From positions 62,001 through 126,000 of the forward strand of contig JAJRYD010000020.1 of assembly GCA_024275955.1 (NCBI GenBank): a stretch of 64,000 nucleotides of DNA, written 5' to 3'. Position numbers and translations under genes: made by a program. Shown piece by piece: positions 10,301-18,779 of this stretch (positions within the stretch are counted from its first letter, which is position 1; every line of letters starts with the position of its first letter). This DNA comes from Nitrospirota bacterium. Its GTDB lineage: Bacteria; Nitrospinota_A; UBA7883; JACRGQ01. Under the pieces are notes generated by a model, which saw nothing but the letters and a program-made list of their open reading frames with translations, did not search any database and had not been told where the DNA came from.

Positions 10301-11884
10301 CTGATAAAAGTAGTTAAACAGCTTTTGTGGCTTATCCGAGAAAACCGCGAGAGGGGTGTCGCTTCCCATGGAACCTATAGGTTCTACACCGCTATTTGCC
10401 ATAGGAGCTAGAATCACCCTTAGGTCTTCGATGGTATTTCCAAATACCGACTGCCGCCGCACAAGAGTGGCATGATCCGGCTGATGAGGCGATCTTACTT
10501 TCTGGAGCTGTCTAAGCTCCAGCTTTTCTTTTTCGAGCCATTTTTTGTATGGCTTGTTGGCATACATCATCTCTTTTATTTCCGCGTCGGGAATAATTCT
10601 TCCCTCATCAAGGCTGGCAACAAGCATTCGTCCCGGCTGAAGCCACCCTTTTCGTACAACCTTTTCCGGTGGGAAAGCGAGTACGCCAGCTTCAGAACCC
10701 ATTACAAGTATGTCGTCATCCGTGAGGAGGTAGCGTGAGGGGCGCAAGCAGTTTCTGTCGAGAGTACCGCCGATGATACGGCCATCGGTAAATGCTATTG
10801 ACGCAGGCCCGTCCCATGGCTCCATCAAGGTCGCGTGATACTCGTAGAACGCTCTTTTATCGTCGTTCATTTCGTGGTCGCTTCCCCATGCCTCGGGAAT
10901 CAGCATCATCATCACATGGGGCAATGAGCGGCCGCTAAGCGCGAGTAGTTCTACCGCGTTATCAATAATGGCGGAGTCGGATTGGGTATCGTCAATTATC
11001 GGTAGAAGCTTTTTAATTTCATCTGGCGTGAAAAGGGTCGATTTGAATACCGCTTCCCTTGCCCGCATCCAGTTTATATTGCCTCTTAGGGTGTTTATCT
11101 CGCCGTTATGCGCGAGGTAGCGAAACGGCTGTGCTAGAGGCCAGCTTGGAAATGTGTTTGTCGAAAAACGGCTATGCACCATCGCAAGAGCAGAGACCAT
11201 CGACTCGTCGGATAGATCCTTAAAGTATGGTGAAACCTGCGGCGCGGTGAGCATTCCCTTATAAGAAAGTGTTTTGTGTGAAAGCGAGCATACAAAATAA
11301 TCTTCAGAGCCTTTGATGCCGCTTGATAGGATTTTTTTTCTGGCGTATTTGCGTATTACATAGAGTTTTCTTTCAAATGCTTCGGGGTCGGAACTATTAT
11401 CGGAAGCCCCTATAAAAACTTGGGCCATGTATGGTTCTACCGCTTTAACCATGTTGCCTAGGTCGCTGTTGTCTGTCGGAATCTTGCGCCATCCAAGAAC
11501 TTTTTGCCCAAGCTCTTCAGCGCATTTGGTAAAGATATCTATTATCTTTTTGCGGTTGGTTTCATTTTGCGGAAGAAAAACATTTCCAGCCCCATACCTA
11601 TCGGGTTCGGGTAGGGTGAGACCGATTTTTTTGCATTCTTTTTTTAGAAACTCGTGAGGGGTCTGGATAAGTATTCCGGCGCCGTCGCCAGAATTTTTTT
11701 CGGCACCGACAGCGCCACGGTGCTCCAAGTTCTCTAGTATCTCGATACCTTTGCGAACTATCTCGTGCGACTTTTTACCTTTAAGGTTTGCGATAAACCC
11801 AACGCCGCAAGCATCATGCTCATAGCTAGGGTCGTACAAGCCACGCTTTTTGGTTGAATAATCATTCTTCATCTCAGTCTTCAT
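7322..11884 (-). CDS. gltB: glutamate synthase large subunit
   Basis: A 1520-residue protein, the full length of the family. The N-terminal amidotransferase begins after a short propeptide: EHDACGVGFIAN places the nucleophile at Cys26-27, to be exposed by processing. The central region and the FMN-binding synthase domain follow (GGTGASPQSSIKHAGLPWE). The 3Fe-4S cysteines are in CVMMRKCQNNTCPVG, and the C-terminal glycine-rich beta-helix domain is present. It catalyses glutamine plus 2-oxoglutarate to two glutamates with GltD. The ATG at 11884 is directly preceded by GAGGA; an ATG four codons later is an alternative. Confidence 0.97.
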   Translation of the reverse strand: MKTEMKNDYSTKKRGLYDPSYEHDACGVGFIANLKGKKSHEIVRKGIEILENLEHRGAVGAEKNSGDGAGILIQTPHEFLKKECKKIGLTLPEPDRYGAGNVFLPQNETNRKKIIDIFTKCAEELGQKVLGWRKIPTDNSDLGNMVKAVEPYMAQVFIGASDNSSDPEAFERKLYVIRKYARKKILSSGIKGSEDYFVCSLSHKTLSYKGMLTAPQVSPYFKDLSDESMVSALAMVHSRFSTNTFPSWPLAQPFRYLAHNGEINTLRGNINWMRAREAVFKSTLFTPDEIKKLLPIIDDTQSDSAIIDNAVELLALSGRSLPHVMMMLIPEAWGSDHEMNDDKRAFYEYHATLMEPWDGPASIAFTDGRIIGGTLDRNCLRPSRYLLTDDDILVMGSEAGVLAFPPEKVVRKGWLQPGRMLVASLDEGRIIPDAEIKEMMYANKPYKKWLEKEKLELRQLQKVRSPHQPDHATLVRRQSVFGNTIEDLRVILAPMANSGVEPIGSMGSDTPLAVFSDKPQKLFNYFYQLFAQVTNPPIDPIRETNVMSLISFIGGQGNILEETKEDCRVIELPHPVLTNHQVERLKKVNIPNFKTATIPIVFKAVPGDNNMHCSLNEICKKTEKAVDEGHSIIVLSDRDVSKTHAPIPSVLAVAAVHHHLIREGKRTLCGIIIETGEALEVHDFALLLGYGASAINPYLAFETVEDMRLNNQLNSELTRDKARKNYMKAIDKGLLKILSKMGISTIQSYIGAQIFEAVGLSQRFIDRYFTGTASRLGGIDINIIEDETLIKHSYAYPSEDESDSVQLEIGGKYNWRARGEHHTFNPQTIDLLQRSTRSGDYKLYKEYAKAISDQTEKLNTIRGLLDFNYPKKPIPVEEVEPVKEIVKRFFTGAMSFGSISKEAHETLAIAMNRLGGKSNTGEGGEDIERFKPRADGDSARSSIKQIASGRFGVTSNYLVNADELQIKMAQGAKPGEGGHLPGAKVDKIIAGVRHSTPGVGLISPPPHHDIYSIEDLAQLIFDLKNSNNKARINVKLVSEVGVGTIAAGVAKGHAEAVLISGHDGGTGASPQSSIKHAGLPWELGLAETHQVLMDNNLRSRIVVQTDGRIMTGRDVAIATLLGAEEWGTATAALVVSGCVMMRKCQNNTCPVGVATQDPALRKFYSGKAEYLVNFFNFMAEELREEMAKLGVRTINEMVGRVDLLKVRENITHWKAKHLNLEPLLYRAVSPMGFSAYQCDQQDFGMGSAVDHELIKMAEPALERREKVSAKIKIRNIQRTIGTMLSAEVSRKFGEEGLPEDTIYIKAEGSAGQSFAAFGAKGVTFEIEGEVNDYFGKGLSGSKLILYPPKKSNSGFNPHRNAIAGNVAFYGATSGEAYIRGIGGERFCVRNSGAKVVVEAVGDNGCEYMTGGRVIILGSIGKNFAAGMSGGIAYLKDLKGLSKGRVNTEMVDIEKLEDPKEIAEVKGMIEKHLKYTQSGTARDVLKNWHKFLPGFIKIMPRDYKRALAELAEESNMEPMAG

Positions 11885-11937
11885 TCCTCAAAATCTATTG
11901 TTGCGATATTTTTCTACCTGTAATGATTGAGAAAAAC

Positions 11938-11966
11938 GGCTGATATGCCCCATAAAAAAATCAGCC
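11938..11966 (-). terminator. possible leader hairpin/attenuator upstream of gltB
   Basis: On the minus strand, GGCTGAT and ATCAGCC form a perfect 7-bp stem with a loop of about 15 bases. It is followed by GTTTTTC, about 55 bases before the gltB start. It has the layout of a weak intrinsic terminator inside the gltB leader. No open leader peptide was recognised. The large loop makes it uncertain. Confidence 0.3.
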
Positions 11967-12305
11967 ACATTCAGGTGAGTCGATTCTAGCACTTTTGACT
12001 TATTTATCAAATTTTTGATGCAAAAGTTGACTTCAAATGTAGATTTAATTTGATATATTGCAGGCATAACTACTTTAAAAATAGCACGTTGCCCTCGTAT
12101 TACAATTCTTTAAAAAAACCAGCAAGAGGCGAACTTATCTCTCCTTTTAAATGCCATCTTGTTGATATTTTTTAAGTTTTTACAGCTTGCAAAGTAATAA
12201 ATGGTAATATTCCAATATTGCTATATTCTATAAACAACTTAAGTTTATAATTCTCAACTATCTGAAAATAAAGGGTAAATTTAGCAGTTTATCAGTGGCC
12301 GGTAT
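11967..12305. other. AT-rich non-coding stretch upstream of gltB
   Basis: About 340 bases without a supportable gene on either strand, AT-rich, with short stop-interrupted frames. It should hold the gltB promoter on the minus strand. I could not pick a convincing -35/-10 pair there. Confidence 0.5.
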
Positions 12306-12738
12306 CTAGGTGATTTCAGCATGCTCCATGAAACAGTTTTTGCCGCGACTGAAATTCCAAAATTGTTCCAGTAGGCGTTGTCCCTCCACAAGCTTTGCAT
12401 CAGACCATACCGCAATTTGAGGGTCGACATTGTTCTCCTCTAACTGCATTAAAATGAATTTGGCGTATGTAATCTTCCAGCAAGCCTCTCCGCCTCAGAA
12501 GATGATATGTTTGCCATACCCCGCCATATAAAGTTCAATGCCGGTTTCTATCCGCTCTCCCGTAGGCGCCGGCAAGTACAACTATCGCGTCTACTCTTTC
12601 CAGCGGGTCTTCAGTTATCAGGGTGGAAGCCAATCGGTTGAGCAGTTGAGCATGAAAGATGGTAAGAAATAAAATAGCTGTAACTAAAATGGAGAGTGTT
12701 AGAAGAAGAGGTTTTTTTGTTTGCTGTTCCATTCTCAT
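12306..12738 (-). pseudogene. decayed DUF218 (YdcF/SanA-like) envelope protein
   Basis: From the ATG at 12738 (or 12732, better spaced from GAGG) the frame gives a membrane anchor and then VDAIVVLAGAYG, the DUF218 start. After that the match continues only in the next frame (GERIETGIELYMAGYGKHIIF), so one extra G in the GGG run shifted the frame. A TGA follows in place of the Ser of the family's SGG motif. The frame then stays open with ITYAKFILMQLEENNVDP to a stop at 12306. The gene carries two lesions and is a remnant. It lies directly downstream of tRNA-Arg on the same strand. Confidence 0.7.
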
Positions 12739-12760
12739 AAACCTCTTTTTAACTTGCAAT

Positions 12761-12787
12761 CCCTCGCGGCTTGGCCGCGGGGGTTTT
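12761..12787. terminator. GC-rich hairpin beside tRNA-Arg
   Basis: CCCTCGCGGC and GCCGCGGGGG pair over 10 bp (one G-T pair) around a TTG loop, followed by TTTT on the plus strand. On the minus strand it lies just past the CCA end of tRNA-Arg with no T tract there. It probably ends the tRNA transcript or stops plus-strand readthrough. Confidence 0.55.
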
Positions 12788-12790
12788 CAT

Positions 12791-12867
12791 TGGCGCGCCC
12801 GACTGGATTCGAACCAGTGGCTTCCAGAGTCGGAGTCTGACGCTCTATCCAGCTGAGCTACGGGCGC
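12791..12867 (-). tRNA. tRNA-Arg (CCG)
   Basis: The minus strand folds as a complete cloverleaf: acceptor GCGCCCG/CGGGCGC, a D arm with AGCTCAGCTGGATAGAGC, and anticodon stem TCAGA/TCTGG with loop CTCCGAC (anticodon CCG at 12833-12831). The T arm contains GGTTCGAATCC and CCA is encoded. Length is 77 bases including CCA. Confidence 0.95.
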
Positions 12868-12918
12868 ACAACGAAGATTATATCCCAATAGGGCTGTATC
12901 GTTTTAAGAATTTGAGGC

Positions 12919-13494
12919 TTATTTAAGAAGAAACGGTTTTATCAATCCCCACAGCTCCTGTTTTCCGGTTCCTTTGAGAGAAGAATATAGCAACGGTTTT
13001 TTGCCAAGCAGTTTTTCTATAGTTCTGGCTGATTTCACTCCAGCCGACTTTGATAACTTATCTGCTTTGCTTGCTACTAAGATATGAGGAATCTTATTGC
13101 CGGTTATCCACTCCAGAAGCATCTCCTCCATTTCATTCGGTTTTCGACGCACGTCTACAATATGGACAATAGCTTTAAGCGTTTCCCGCTGTGAGAGGTA
13201 TTCTTCCACCATAGGTTTCCATTTTTTTATTTCCGCCTTGTCACCTCTCGCAAAACCGTATCCAGGCAGGTCGGTGAAAATAAACTTCTGGTTAATCTCA
13301 AAGAAATTTATAGAGCGTGTTTTCCCTGGCGTGGAGCTTGTCTTCACCAGCTTTTGTCTGTTAAGGAGCGAGTTAATAATCGATGACTTGCCGACATTCG
13401 ACCTGCCGGCAAAAGCAATTTCTGGGAATGTTGCCTGCGCCCATTGTTCCTTTTTAAAACTGCTTTTAAGAAAAGTGGCCGAAATAATTTTCAT
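12919..13494 (-). CDS. engB: ribosome biogenesis GTPase EngB/YsxC
   Basis: A 191-residue TRAFAC GTPase of normal EngB length. The G motifs are visible in order: G1 GRSNVGKSSI near residue 30, G2 TPGKTRSINFF, G3 DLPGYG and G4 ASKADK. EngB-type proteins act in late assembly of the large ribosomal subunit in the cytoplasm. It follows the DUF1015 gene by 26 bases on the same strand, so the two are probably co-transcribed. Confidence 0.95.
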   Translation of the reverse strand: MKIISATFLKSSFKKEQWAQATFPEIAFAGRSNVGKSSIINSLLNRQKLVKTSSTPGKTRSINFFEINQKFIFTDLPGYGFARGDKAEIKKWKPMVEEYLSQRETLKAIVHIVDVRRKPNEMEEMLLEWITGNKIPHILVASKADKLSKSAGVKSARTIEKLLGKKPLLYSSLKGTGKQELWGLIKPFLLK

Positions 13495-13520
13495 AACATT
13501 CCCGCCTCATGCTCCAAATA

Positions 13521-14807
13521 TTAATAAAGCGGATTTATCACAAGGCCGCTTATCAGCTTGGGATAAAAGTATGTAGATTTTTGCGGCATTTTTAAGCCGG
13601 CATCTGTGACTATTCTCATATGATCTACAGGCGTAGGGTTTAGAAAAAATGCCAGCTGAAAGTTTTCTTCATCCACTTTTTCCGCTGTGTTTGCCATTTC
13701 CTGAGAATATTTTACGTTTGTCTGCTCCGCCAACTCTTTTGGGCCTATGCCAAGATGAGCCTCAAGAATTTTACTGTGCAGAACTCCAACATCAAGCTTG
13801 TCAAGTGGGCCTCCACCGGCGTTCGACGCGTATGTCATGAAATGGTATTTACCGTTACCAGAATACAGCCCAAAAGCCGGACCAGAAGCGGCTTGCATCT
13901 TTGTAGAAAGTTTTTCTTCCGCGCCATCATTTCGTCTGTCAGAATCGGATACGATTTCCTCTACCGAGAACTCCGGTGAAAGACTTTTGAGGAAGCTCTC
14001 TAGTTTAAAACTTTTAAGATTGAAAATAAGTCTATTGGTAGGCAATATCGTTAAACCTTCGGACTCGGTATTTGTAAGGTACATCATAACGTATTTAACA
14101 TCGTCAGAGTCGTTTCCGTTTTTAGCCGATTCTTTGCAGTAGTTAAGAGCAGTTTCATATCTGTGGTGGCCGTCGGCAATGAGAATCGGCTTTCCATCTA
14201 GAACGGATGAAAGCTTTTTTATCCACTCTTTATCCGTTACCGCCCACAGCCTATGCCTATCGCCATTATCGGTAGTGATATCTGAATCTGGCTCAGTCTT
14301 TACTGTTTCTGCCAAAATAGCATCGGAGACTTTTTCTTTATCGGTATAGAGTCCAAAAATTTGGCTAAAGTTGCACCTGCACGCGCGGGTAAGGCTTAGC
14401 CTATCGGTTTTAGGGCCGGAGAGTGTTTTTTCGTGAGGAACTATTGACCCGCCGAACTCTTCAATTTTCTTTCTTGCCACAAAACCTATTCTCGTATTGG
14501 ATACTCCTTCAGCTTCGTATCTGTGCGCCAGTACATATATGGAGGCTTCCTTATCTTGTTTTAAAACTCCGCTTTTAAGCATCCTTTTAAGGTCTGCGGC
14601 AGACCTTGTATATCTGTTATCAGTTTGAGTGTCTTTGTCAGATTTTTTTCCAAGAATCAGCCTAACTATGTTATTTTCGCTTTTTTTGTACAGCTCTTCC
14701 TGCTCTTCAGGGTTTATGACATCGTATGGAGGAGCAAGCAGGGCAGGGTAGTCTCCGGCTACTTTCGGGTCGTATCGTAGCCCTTTAAACGGTCTGATAT
14801 TTTCCAT
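13521..14807 (-). CDS. DUF1015 family protein
   Basis: A 428-residue soluble protein. It begins IRPFKGLRYDP and has LLAPPYDVINPEEQ, the conserved opening of DUF1015 proteins. ILIADGHHRYETAL follows near residue 215, the most conserved motif of the family. An AAAGGA-type site precedes the ATG. Members of this family resemble HipA/kinase-neighbouring proteins in some genomes, but no reaction is established. It sits between the FimV-like gene and engB. Confidence 0.9.
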   Translation of the reverse strand: MENIRPFKGLRYDPKVAGDYPALLAPPYDVINPEEQEELYKKSENNIVRLILGKKSDKDTQTDNRYTRSAADLKRMLKSGVLKQDKEASIYVLAHRYEAEGVSNTRIGFVARKKIEEFGGSIVPHEKTLSGPKTDRLSLTRACRCNFSQIFGLYTDKEKVSDAILAETVKTEPDSDITTDNGDRHRLWAVTDKEWIKKLSSVLDGKPILIADGHHRYETALNYCKESAKNGNDSDDVKYVMMYLTNTESEGLTILPTNRLIFNLKSFKLESFLKSLSPEFSVEEIVSDSDRRNDGAEEKLSTKMQAASGPAFGLYSGNGKYHFMTYASNAGGGPLDKLDVGVLHSKILEAHLGIGPKELAEQTNVKYSQEMANTAEKVDEENFQLAFFLNPTPVDHMRIVTDAGLKMPQKSTYFYPKLISGLVINPLY

Positions 14808-14822
14808 TTTTATAGATTCCTT

Positions 14823-16757
14823 TTATGGTGTTGCGATTCTAAATTCAAAGTCGTAATCCTTTAGTTTTTTTAGCGCGTAGCCGGCTTTTTCGCGGTTTTC
14901 AAATGCTCCGATATATACTCTGTATGCCGGTTTTTCATTGTCCATAGTTTCGAGAAGATAAGGAGAATAGCCTTTTTCGAGAAGTTTTTCAAAAGTTTTT
15001 TCAGTAGCTTCTTTTGTCCCATCGGTTACCGCTTTTAACGCGAAAGGCAGTTTTAGAATTTTGGCAAACAGGTTTCCATCGTTCTTCAGCTGGTTTGCAA
15101 GCCGATTCGCAAGCATTTTCGTGCTGGTTCGCCCCACAAGAATTCTATACCCATTACTTCCCAAGTTGCGGTATGTTTCGGCCTCAAACGCCTGATACCC
15201 TGCGTCTCTCAGCGTTTGAATATTTTTTTTAGAGACTTTAAAATGTTTTGAATAAGCAAGATAAACAATCCATGGATGACTGCCTCCCGCGACTCTGTTG
15301 GGAATAAATTGTTCACTTATTATTTTTAAGCCGGTATCTGATTCTCTGATTTTAATTCTTTTCAAGCCGACAGAGGAGAACCTTTTGCTCTGGAACCTCT
15401 GAGTGAAATAGATAGATACAAAAGAGCCGCTCCTAACTATTGAAACATTTTCCAGCATGATTCTTATATTTTTCTGGTTTCGATTGAACGCATACCTTGA
15501 TCGCAGGAAGGTTGATCTTTTCCGGCCCTTTGGGTCGATAAAGTTTTCATCATAATCATCTGCTATGGCAGCTTTATCTTTTGACACCCAATGGTCTTTC
15601 CATTTTCCAAGAAAAGAGTAAATATCTTCGGAGGCGACATGCTCCGTAACCGGAAGGTCGAATTCGACAAGCCCTTTATTCTTTCTAAAATTTGTACTTA
15701 TGATATCGGGCGTAATGAAAAATTCTGCGATATCTTTTTGACCAATCATATCCCGTATACTGCTGGTATCCAGAATTGCTCCTACCTTTATCAGGTTAAT
15801 GTTGCTATTGATAAAAGCTTTCTTGTTATTTTCAAAAAGTGACAGAATCGCCTTTTCATAATGTTTTTTAAATACTCCAAGCTTTTTGGCAATTTTGTAG
15901 AGGTAGTCGCCTTGTCTCACATAGAATTCGCTGTCTTTTAACTCTACTTCGGGTGCTGGTGGTCTTTGAGTTACCACTAAAACTAGCGGCTCGATGAGAC
16001 TGTCACTCTCTACAGGCAGGTTCTCCCTGGCTTTTTTCGCCTCAAGCTGCTTTTTAGTTTCTATGAGATGTTCTACCGTCTCTTTTAGTGGCGGCTCTTC
16101 TTTATCTGCTTTAGGCTTTACAGGCGGCGTTGGTGTTTCTATTGCTGTTTCTGCCAGTTTCATAGCTGTTTTCGGCAGTTCAGGCTCTAGGCTTTGTTTA
16201 ATAGAAGATAATTGGTTCATCTCTTTAGCTTTATCTTCTACTATGGGACCTGTTTCCTTGTTGCTAACTTCGGGTTTCCTTGCAATCTGCGGCTTTATAA
16301 TTACCTCTTCTATATCTTCATTGTCAGGAAGCCCAAGCGATAGAGATTTTTTAAAATCCATCACCATAAAAAAGCTTTCCATTATTGTTCCCCCTCCGGC
16401 ACTAGCTCTTATGACAAGATTAAATGATGGGTGCTGGATAGGTTTTGTCGATGTTATTAGTAGAAGCTGTTCGTCGGGGCCTCTTGAAAGATCGGGTACA
16501 ATCGTTATTTGCAGTGTGTCGATAAAATCAGGTTTCTTGAGTTCGAGAGTTTTATAATCTTTGGTACTGCCGATTTGAGCCGAGATGGGACCTTCTGCTC
16601 TCTCCCAAAGTACGGGAACCTCTGCCGCGAAACCGTTATTAAAGGCGGCCTTAACTCTTATCTCTCCAAGCCCTAGCGCACTTGCTGTTTTAGCTATAAG
16701 AAGCAGGGAGAGTAGCACCCAAAAAAGGTACATCGGAAATATTTTGCAAAATTTCAT
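14823..16757 (-). CDS. FimV-like envelope protein with LysM, NTF2-like and twin SPOR domains
   Basis: About 644 residues from the ATG at 16757; a TTG nine bases further out is possible, and neither has a strong SD. A signal peptide ends near TASA. It is followed by the FimV/HubP N-terminal domain (LGLGEIRVKAAFNNGF, about residues 27-130) and a Pro/Glu/Lys-rich linker. A LysM-like segment (FYVRQGDYLYKIAKKLGV) comes near residue 280. An NTF2-like domain of the Cds6 type (about 365-480; FLGKWKDHWVSKDKAA) follows, then two SPOR-type repeats (GYRILVGRTS and AYRVYIGAFENREKAG). The SPOR and LysM parts should bind peptidoglycan. FimV relatives organise polar type IV pili or secretion. The domain combination is unusual. 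Confidence 0.8.
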   Translation of the reverse strand: MKFCKIFPMYLFWVLLSLLLIAKTASALGLGEIRVKAAFNNGFAAEVPVLWERAEGPISAQIGSTKDYKTLELKKPDFIDTLQITIVPDLSRGPDEQLLLITSTKPIQHPSFNLVIRASAGGGTIMESFFMVMDFKKSLSLGLPDNEDIEEVIIKPQIARKPEVSNKETGPIVEDKAKEMNQLSSIKQSLEPELPKTAMKLAETAIETPTPPVKPKADKEEPPLKETVEHLIETKKQLEAKKARENLPVESDSLIEPLVLVVTQRPPAPEVELKDSEFYVRQGDYLYKIAKKLGVFKKHYEKAILSLFENNKKAFINSNINLIKVGAILDTSSIRDMIGQKDIAEFFITPDIISTNFRKNKGLVEFDLPVTEHVASEDIYSFLGKWKDHWVSKDKAAIADDYDENFIDPKGRKRSTFLRSRYAFNRNQKNIRIMLENVSIVRSGSFVSIYFTQRFQSKRFSSVGLKRIKIRESDTGLKIISEQFIPNRVAGGSHPWIVYLAYSKHFKVSKKNIQTLRDAGYQAFEAETYRNLGSNGYRILVGRTSTKMLANRLANQLKNDGNLFAKILKLPFALKAVTDGTKEATEKTFEKLLEKGYSPYLLETMDNEKPAYRVYIGAFENREKAGYALKKLKDYDFEFRIATP

Positions 16758-16943
16758 AAAACCCAAACCAAAAAATTAAATTTACAGCCTATCTGGAAAA
16801 TATCTCCGCCTGAGCAGCTGATAGAGCAGTTGATAGATTCTATTAGAAATCATGGTAAATTCCAATAAGTTAGCAGATAATCTTGGCCCAAAGTACTGTT
16901 TTTGCTGTTTATTTGACCTGTCTACTGTGATAAATTGGTGCCA

Positions 16944-18734
16944 ATGGTGATAAAACTCCGTTATGTTGCCTTTCTTTTGGTGATTCTGGGTGGGGCGGCA
17001 TATTCCAATTCTTTTTATGTTCCGTTTATCTTTGATGATTTTCATGTCATTTCGGAGAATAGCGGGCTGAGGGATCTTTCGAACCTCAGGGAAGTTTTCT
17101 TCTCAGACTCGCCAGGACGTCCCTTTTTGTATCTGACTTTTGCTCTTAACTATGCGGTTGGCGGCTATGATACGTTCGGGTACCACATCGTCAATTTTTT
17201 TCTTCATATCTGCACATCTCTTCTGGTTTTTATTCTTCTAAAGGAAATACTGGCACGAGAAAATATTAAAAAAGATATTTATCCGTTAGCGGCGGCGATG
17301 GTTTTTATTTTGCACCCCTTGAATGTCGAGGTGGTGACATATCTATCTTCCCGTTCTACAGGGCTGTGCACTTTTTTTTATCTCTTCTCTTTCTGGTTGG
17401 CTATTAAGCATCCACTAGGGTGGAATAGAACACTGTTTTTTTCATGCTGTTTTTTTCTTCTAGGAATGCTGACAAAAGAGCTAATCGCTTCTATGCCGTT
17501 TCTTTTGGCTATTTACATCTTTCAGTTCGATGGCAGGGAGAGGTTAAAGAAGTCAGCACCTTTTCTATCGGTTTACTGGTTTTTGTTTTTAGCTGTCTTG
17601 GTATTTAGGTCGTTTGTAAAAGGTTATTCATTAGAGAAGTTTTCTGATCTGCCTTTTTTAACACCATTGGTCTATTTCAAAACAGAGCTAGCCGTTGTGG
17701 CATTCGGATACCTTCCACGGCTGTTTGTGCCTATCCATCAAATATTTGGTGGAAACAGCAACTGGAAACTCTTTTTTTTAGAGCCTGCTGTTATCGGCGG
17801 TTTAACTGTTTTTGTTTTTTTAATAAGCGCGTCGATATATTTTTTTAATTCACGCAAGATTTTATCTTTTTCCATTATCTGGTTCCTTGTGGCGCTTTCT
17901 GTTACGTCATCATTTATTCCTATTATCGACGCGTATGCTGAGAGGCGGGTATACCCTGCCTTGCCTGCTTTTTGCCTTTTAATCGCCTATTCTCTGCATG
18001 AACTGGGGTATAGGTTTTCAAAAGTAAAAAAAGCGTTGGGGCTTTTTATTGTTTTAGTGTTGCTTGTTTTTTCGATTCTAACTTATCAAAGAAACAGCCT
18101 GCATACCGACCCTGTCTTATTGTGGGAGGATACAATAAGTAAAGCCTCGGCTAAAGAAAGAGTTTATGCCAACCTTGCATACCAATACATAAAGAGAAGC
18201 AAAAATAAAGAGGCTAAAGAGACGCTACTTTTCGGCCTAAAGTACAACCCTGATTATGTTCCGATGCAGATTTTATACTGCTGGTTGCTTGGAATGGAGT
18301 CGCGCTTTGTGGAGATGGAAAAGGTTCTTAAGCAGATAAAACCGATTGAAGCAAAAGATGCGTCACAGGTCAGCAACCTTTATGGAGTTCTTGCAGGAGA
18401 GAAAGGTGATTTTGAAAACTCAATGACTTTTTTCAAAAACGCTCTCAAGCTAAACGATGCCAACCATGACGCTAGGGGAAACGTAGCGGCGCTTCTCAGC
18501 AGAATGGGGAAGCGCGAGGAGGCGATTTTATCGCTTAGGGCCTCGATAAAGAAGTACCCACTCGTAGCAGATTTTCATTATCATCTCGGAAATTACCTCC
18601 TTGAGAGGTCGAGAAGCGAAGCGCTTAAGGAATACTTCCTGGCGCTTCGTCTTGAGCCAGCTCATATCGGCGTGATAAGTGCCATGAGAAAGAGCTTCCC
18701 CAACAGCCTTCCAGCAAAGAGTATCTATGAGTAG
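16944..18734 (+). CDS. TMTC-like membrane protein with C-terminal TPR repeats
   Basis: About 596 residues; ATG at 16944, with an upstream in-frame TTG or the GTG at 16947 as alternatives. Roughly ten membrane helices fill residues 1-400. The first loop carries FIFDDFHVI, the paired-Asp motif seen in GT-C glycosyltransferases of the TMTC/PMT kind, and RPFLYLTFALNY and FILHPLNVEVV are typical of the bacterial relatives. About four TPR units follow to the C-terminus. A periplasm-facing protein glycosyltransferase is plausible, but acceptor and sugar are unknown. It is divergent from the FimV-like gene and ends just before an IS remnant. Confidence 0.75.
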   Translation: MVIKLRYVAFLLVILGGAAYSNSFYVPFIFDDFHVISENSGLRDLSNLREVFFSDSPGRPFLYLTFALNYAVGGYDTFGYHIVNFFLHICTSLLVFILLKEILARENIKKDIYPLAAAMVFILHPLNVEVVTYLSSRSTGLCTFFYLFSFWLAIKHPLGWNRTLFFSCCFFLLGMLTKELIASMPFLLAIYIFQFDGRERLKKSAPFLSVYWFLFLAVLVFRSFVKGYSLEKFSDLPFLTPLVYFKTELAVVAFGYLPRLFVPIHQIFGGNSNWKLFFLEPAVIGGLTVFVFLISASIYFFNSRKILSFSIIWFLVALSVTSSFIPIIDAYAERRVYPALPAFCLLIAYSLHELGYRFSKVKKALGLFIVLVLLVFSILTYQRNSLHTDPVLLWEDTISKASAKERVYANLAYQYIKRSKNKEAKETLLFGLKYNPDYVPMQILYCWLLGMESRFVEMEKVLKQIKPIEAKDASQVSNLYGVLAGEKGDFENSMTFFKNALKLNDANHDARGNVAALLSRMGKREEAILSLRASIKKYPLVADFHYHLGNYLLERSRSEALKEYFLALRLEPAHIGVISAMRKSFPNSLPAKSIYE

Positions 18735-18779
18735 CCTGCTTGCTGATTTTAAATATTTGGAAATTTAACTATTCTGACA

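Noticed and set aside
9908-10411. 167-codon plus-strand frame antisense to gltB
   Set aside because: It lies wholly inside gltB, which is conserved end to end; composition is that of a shadow frame.
12027-12056. TTGACT and TGATAT 18 bases apart on the plus strand
   Set aside because: It points away from gltB and no plus-strand gene follows; AT-rich DNA gives such pairs by chance.
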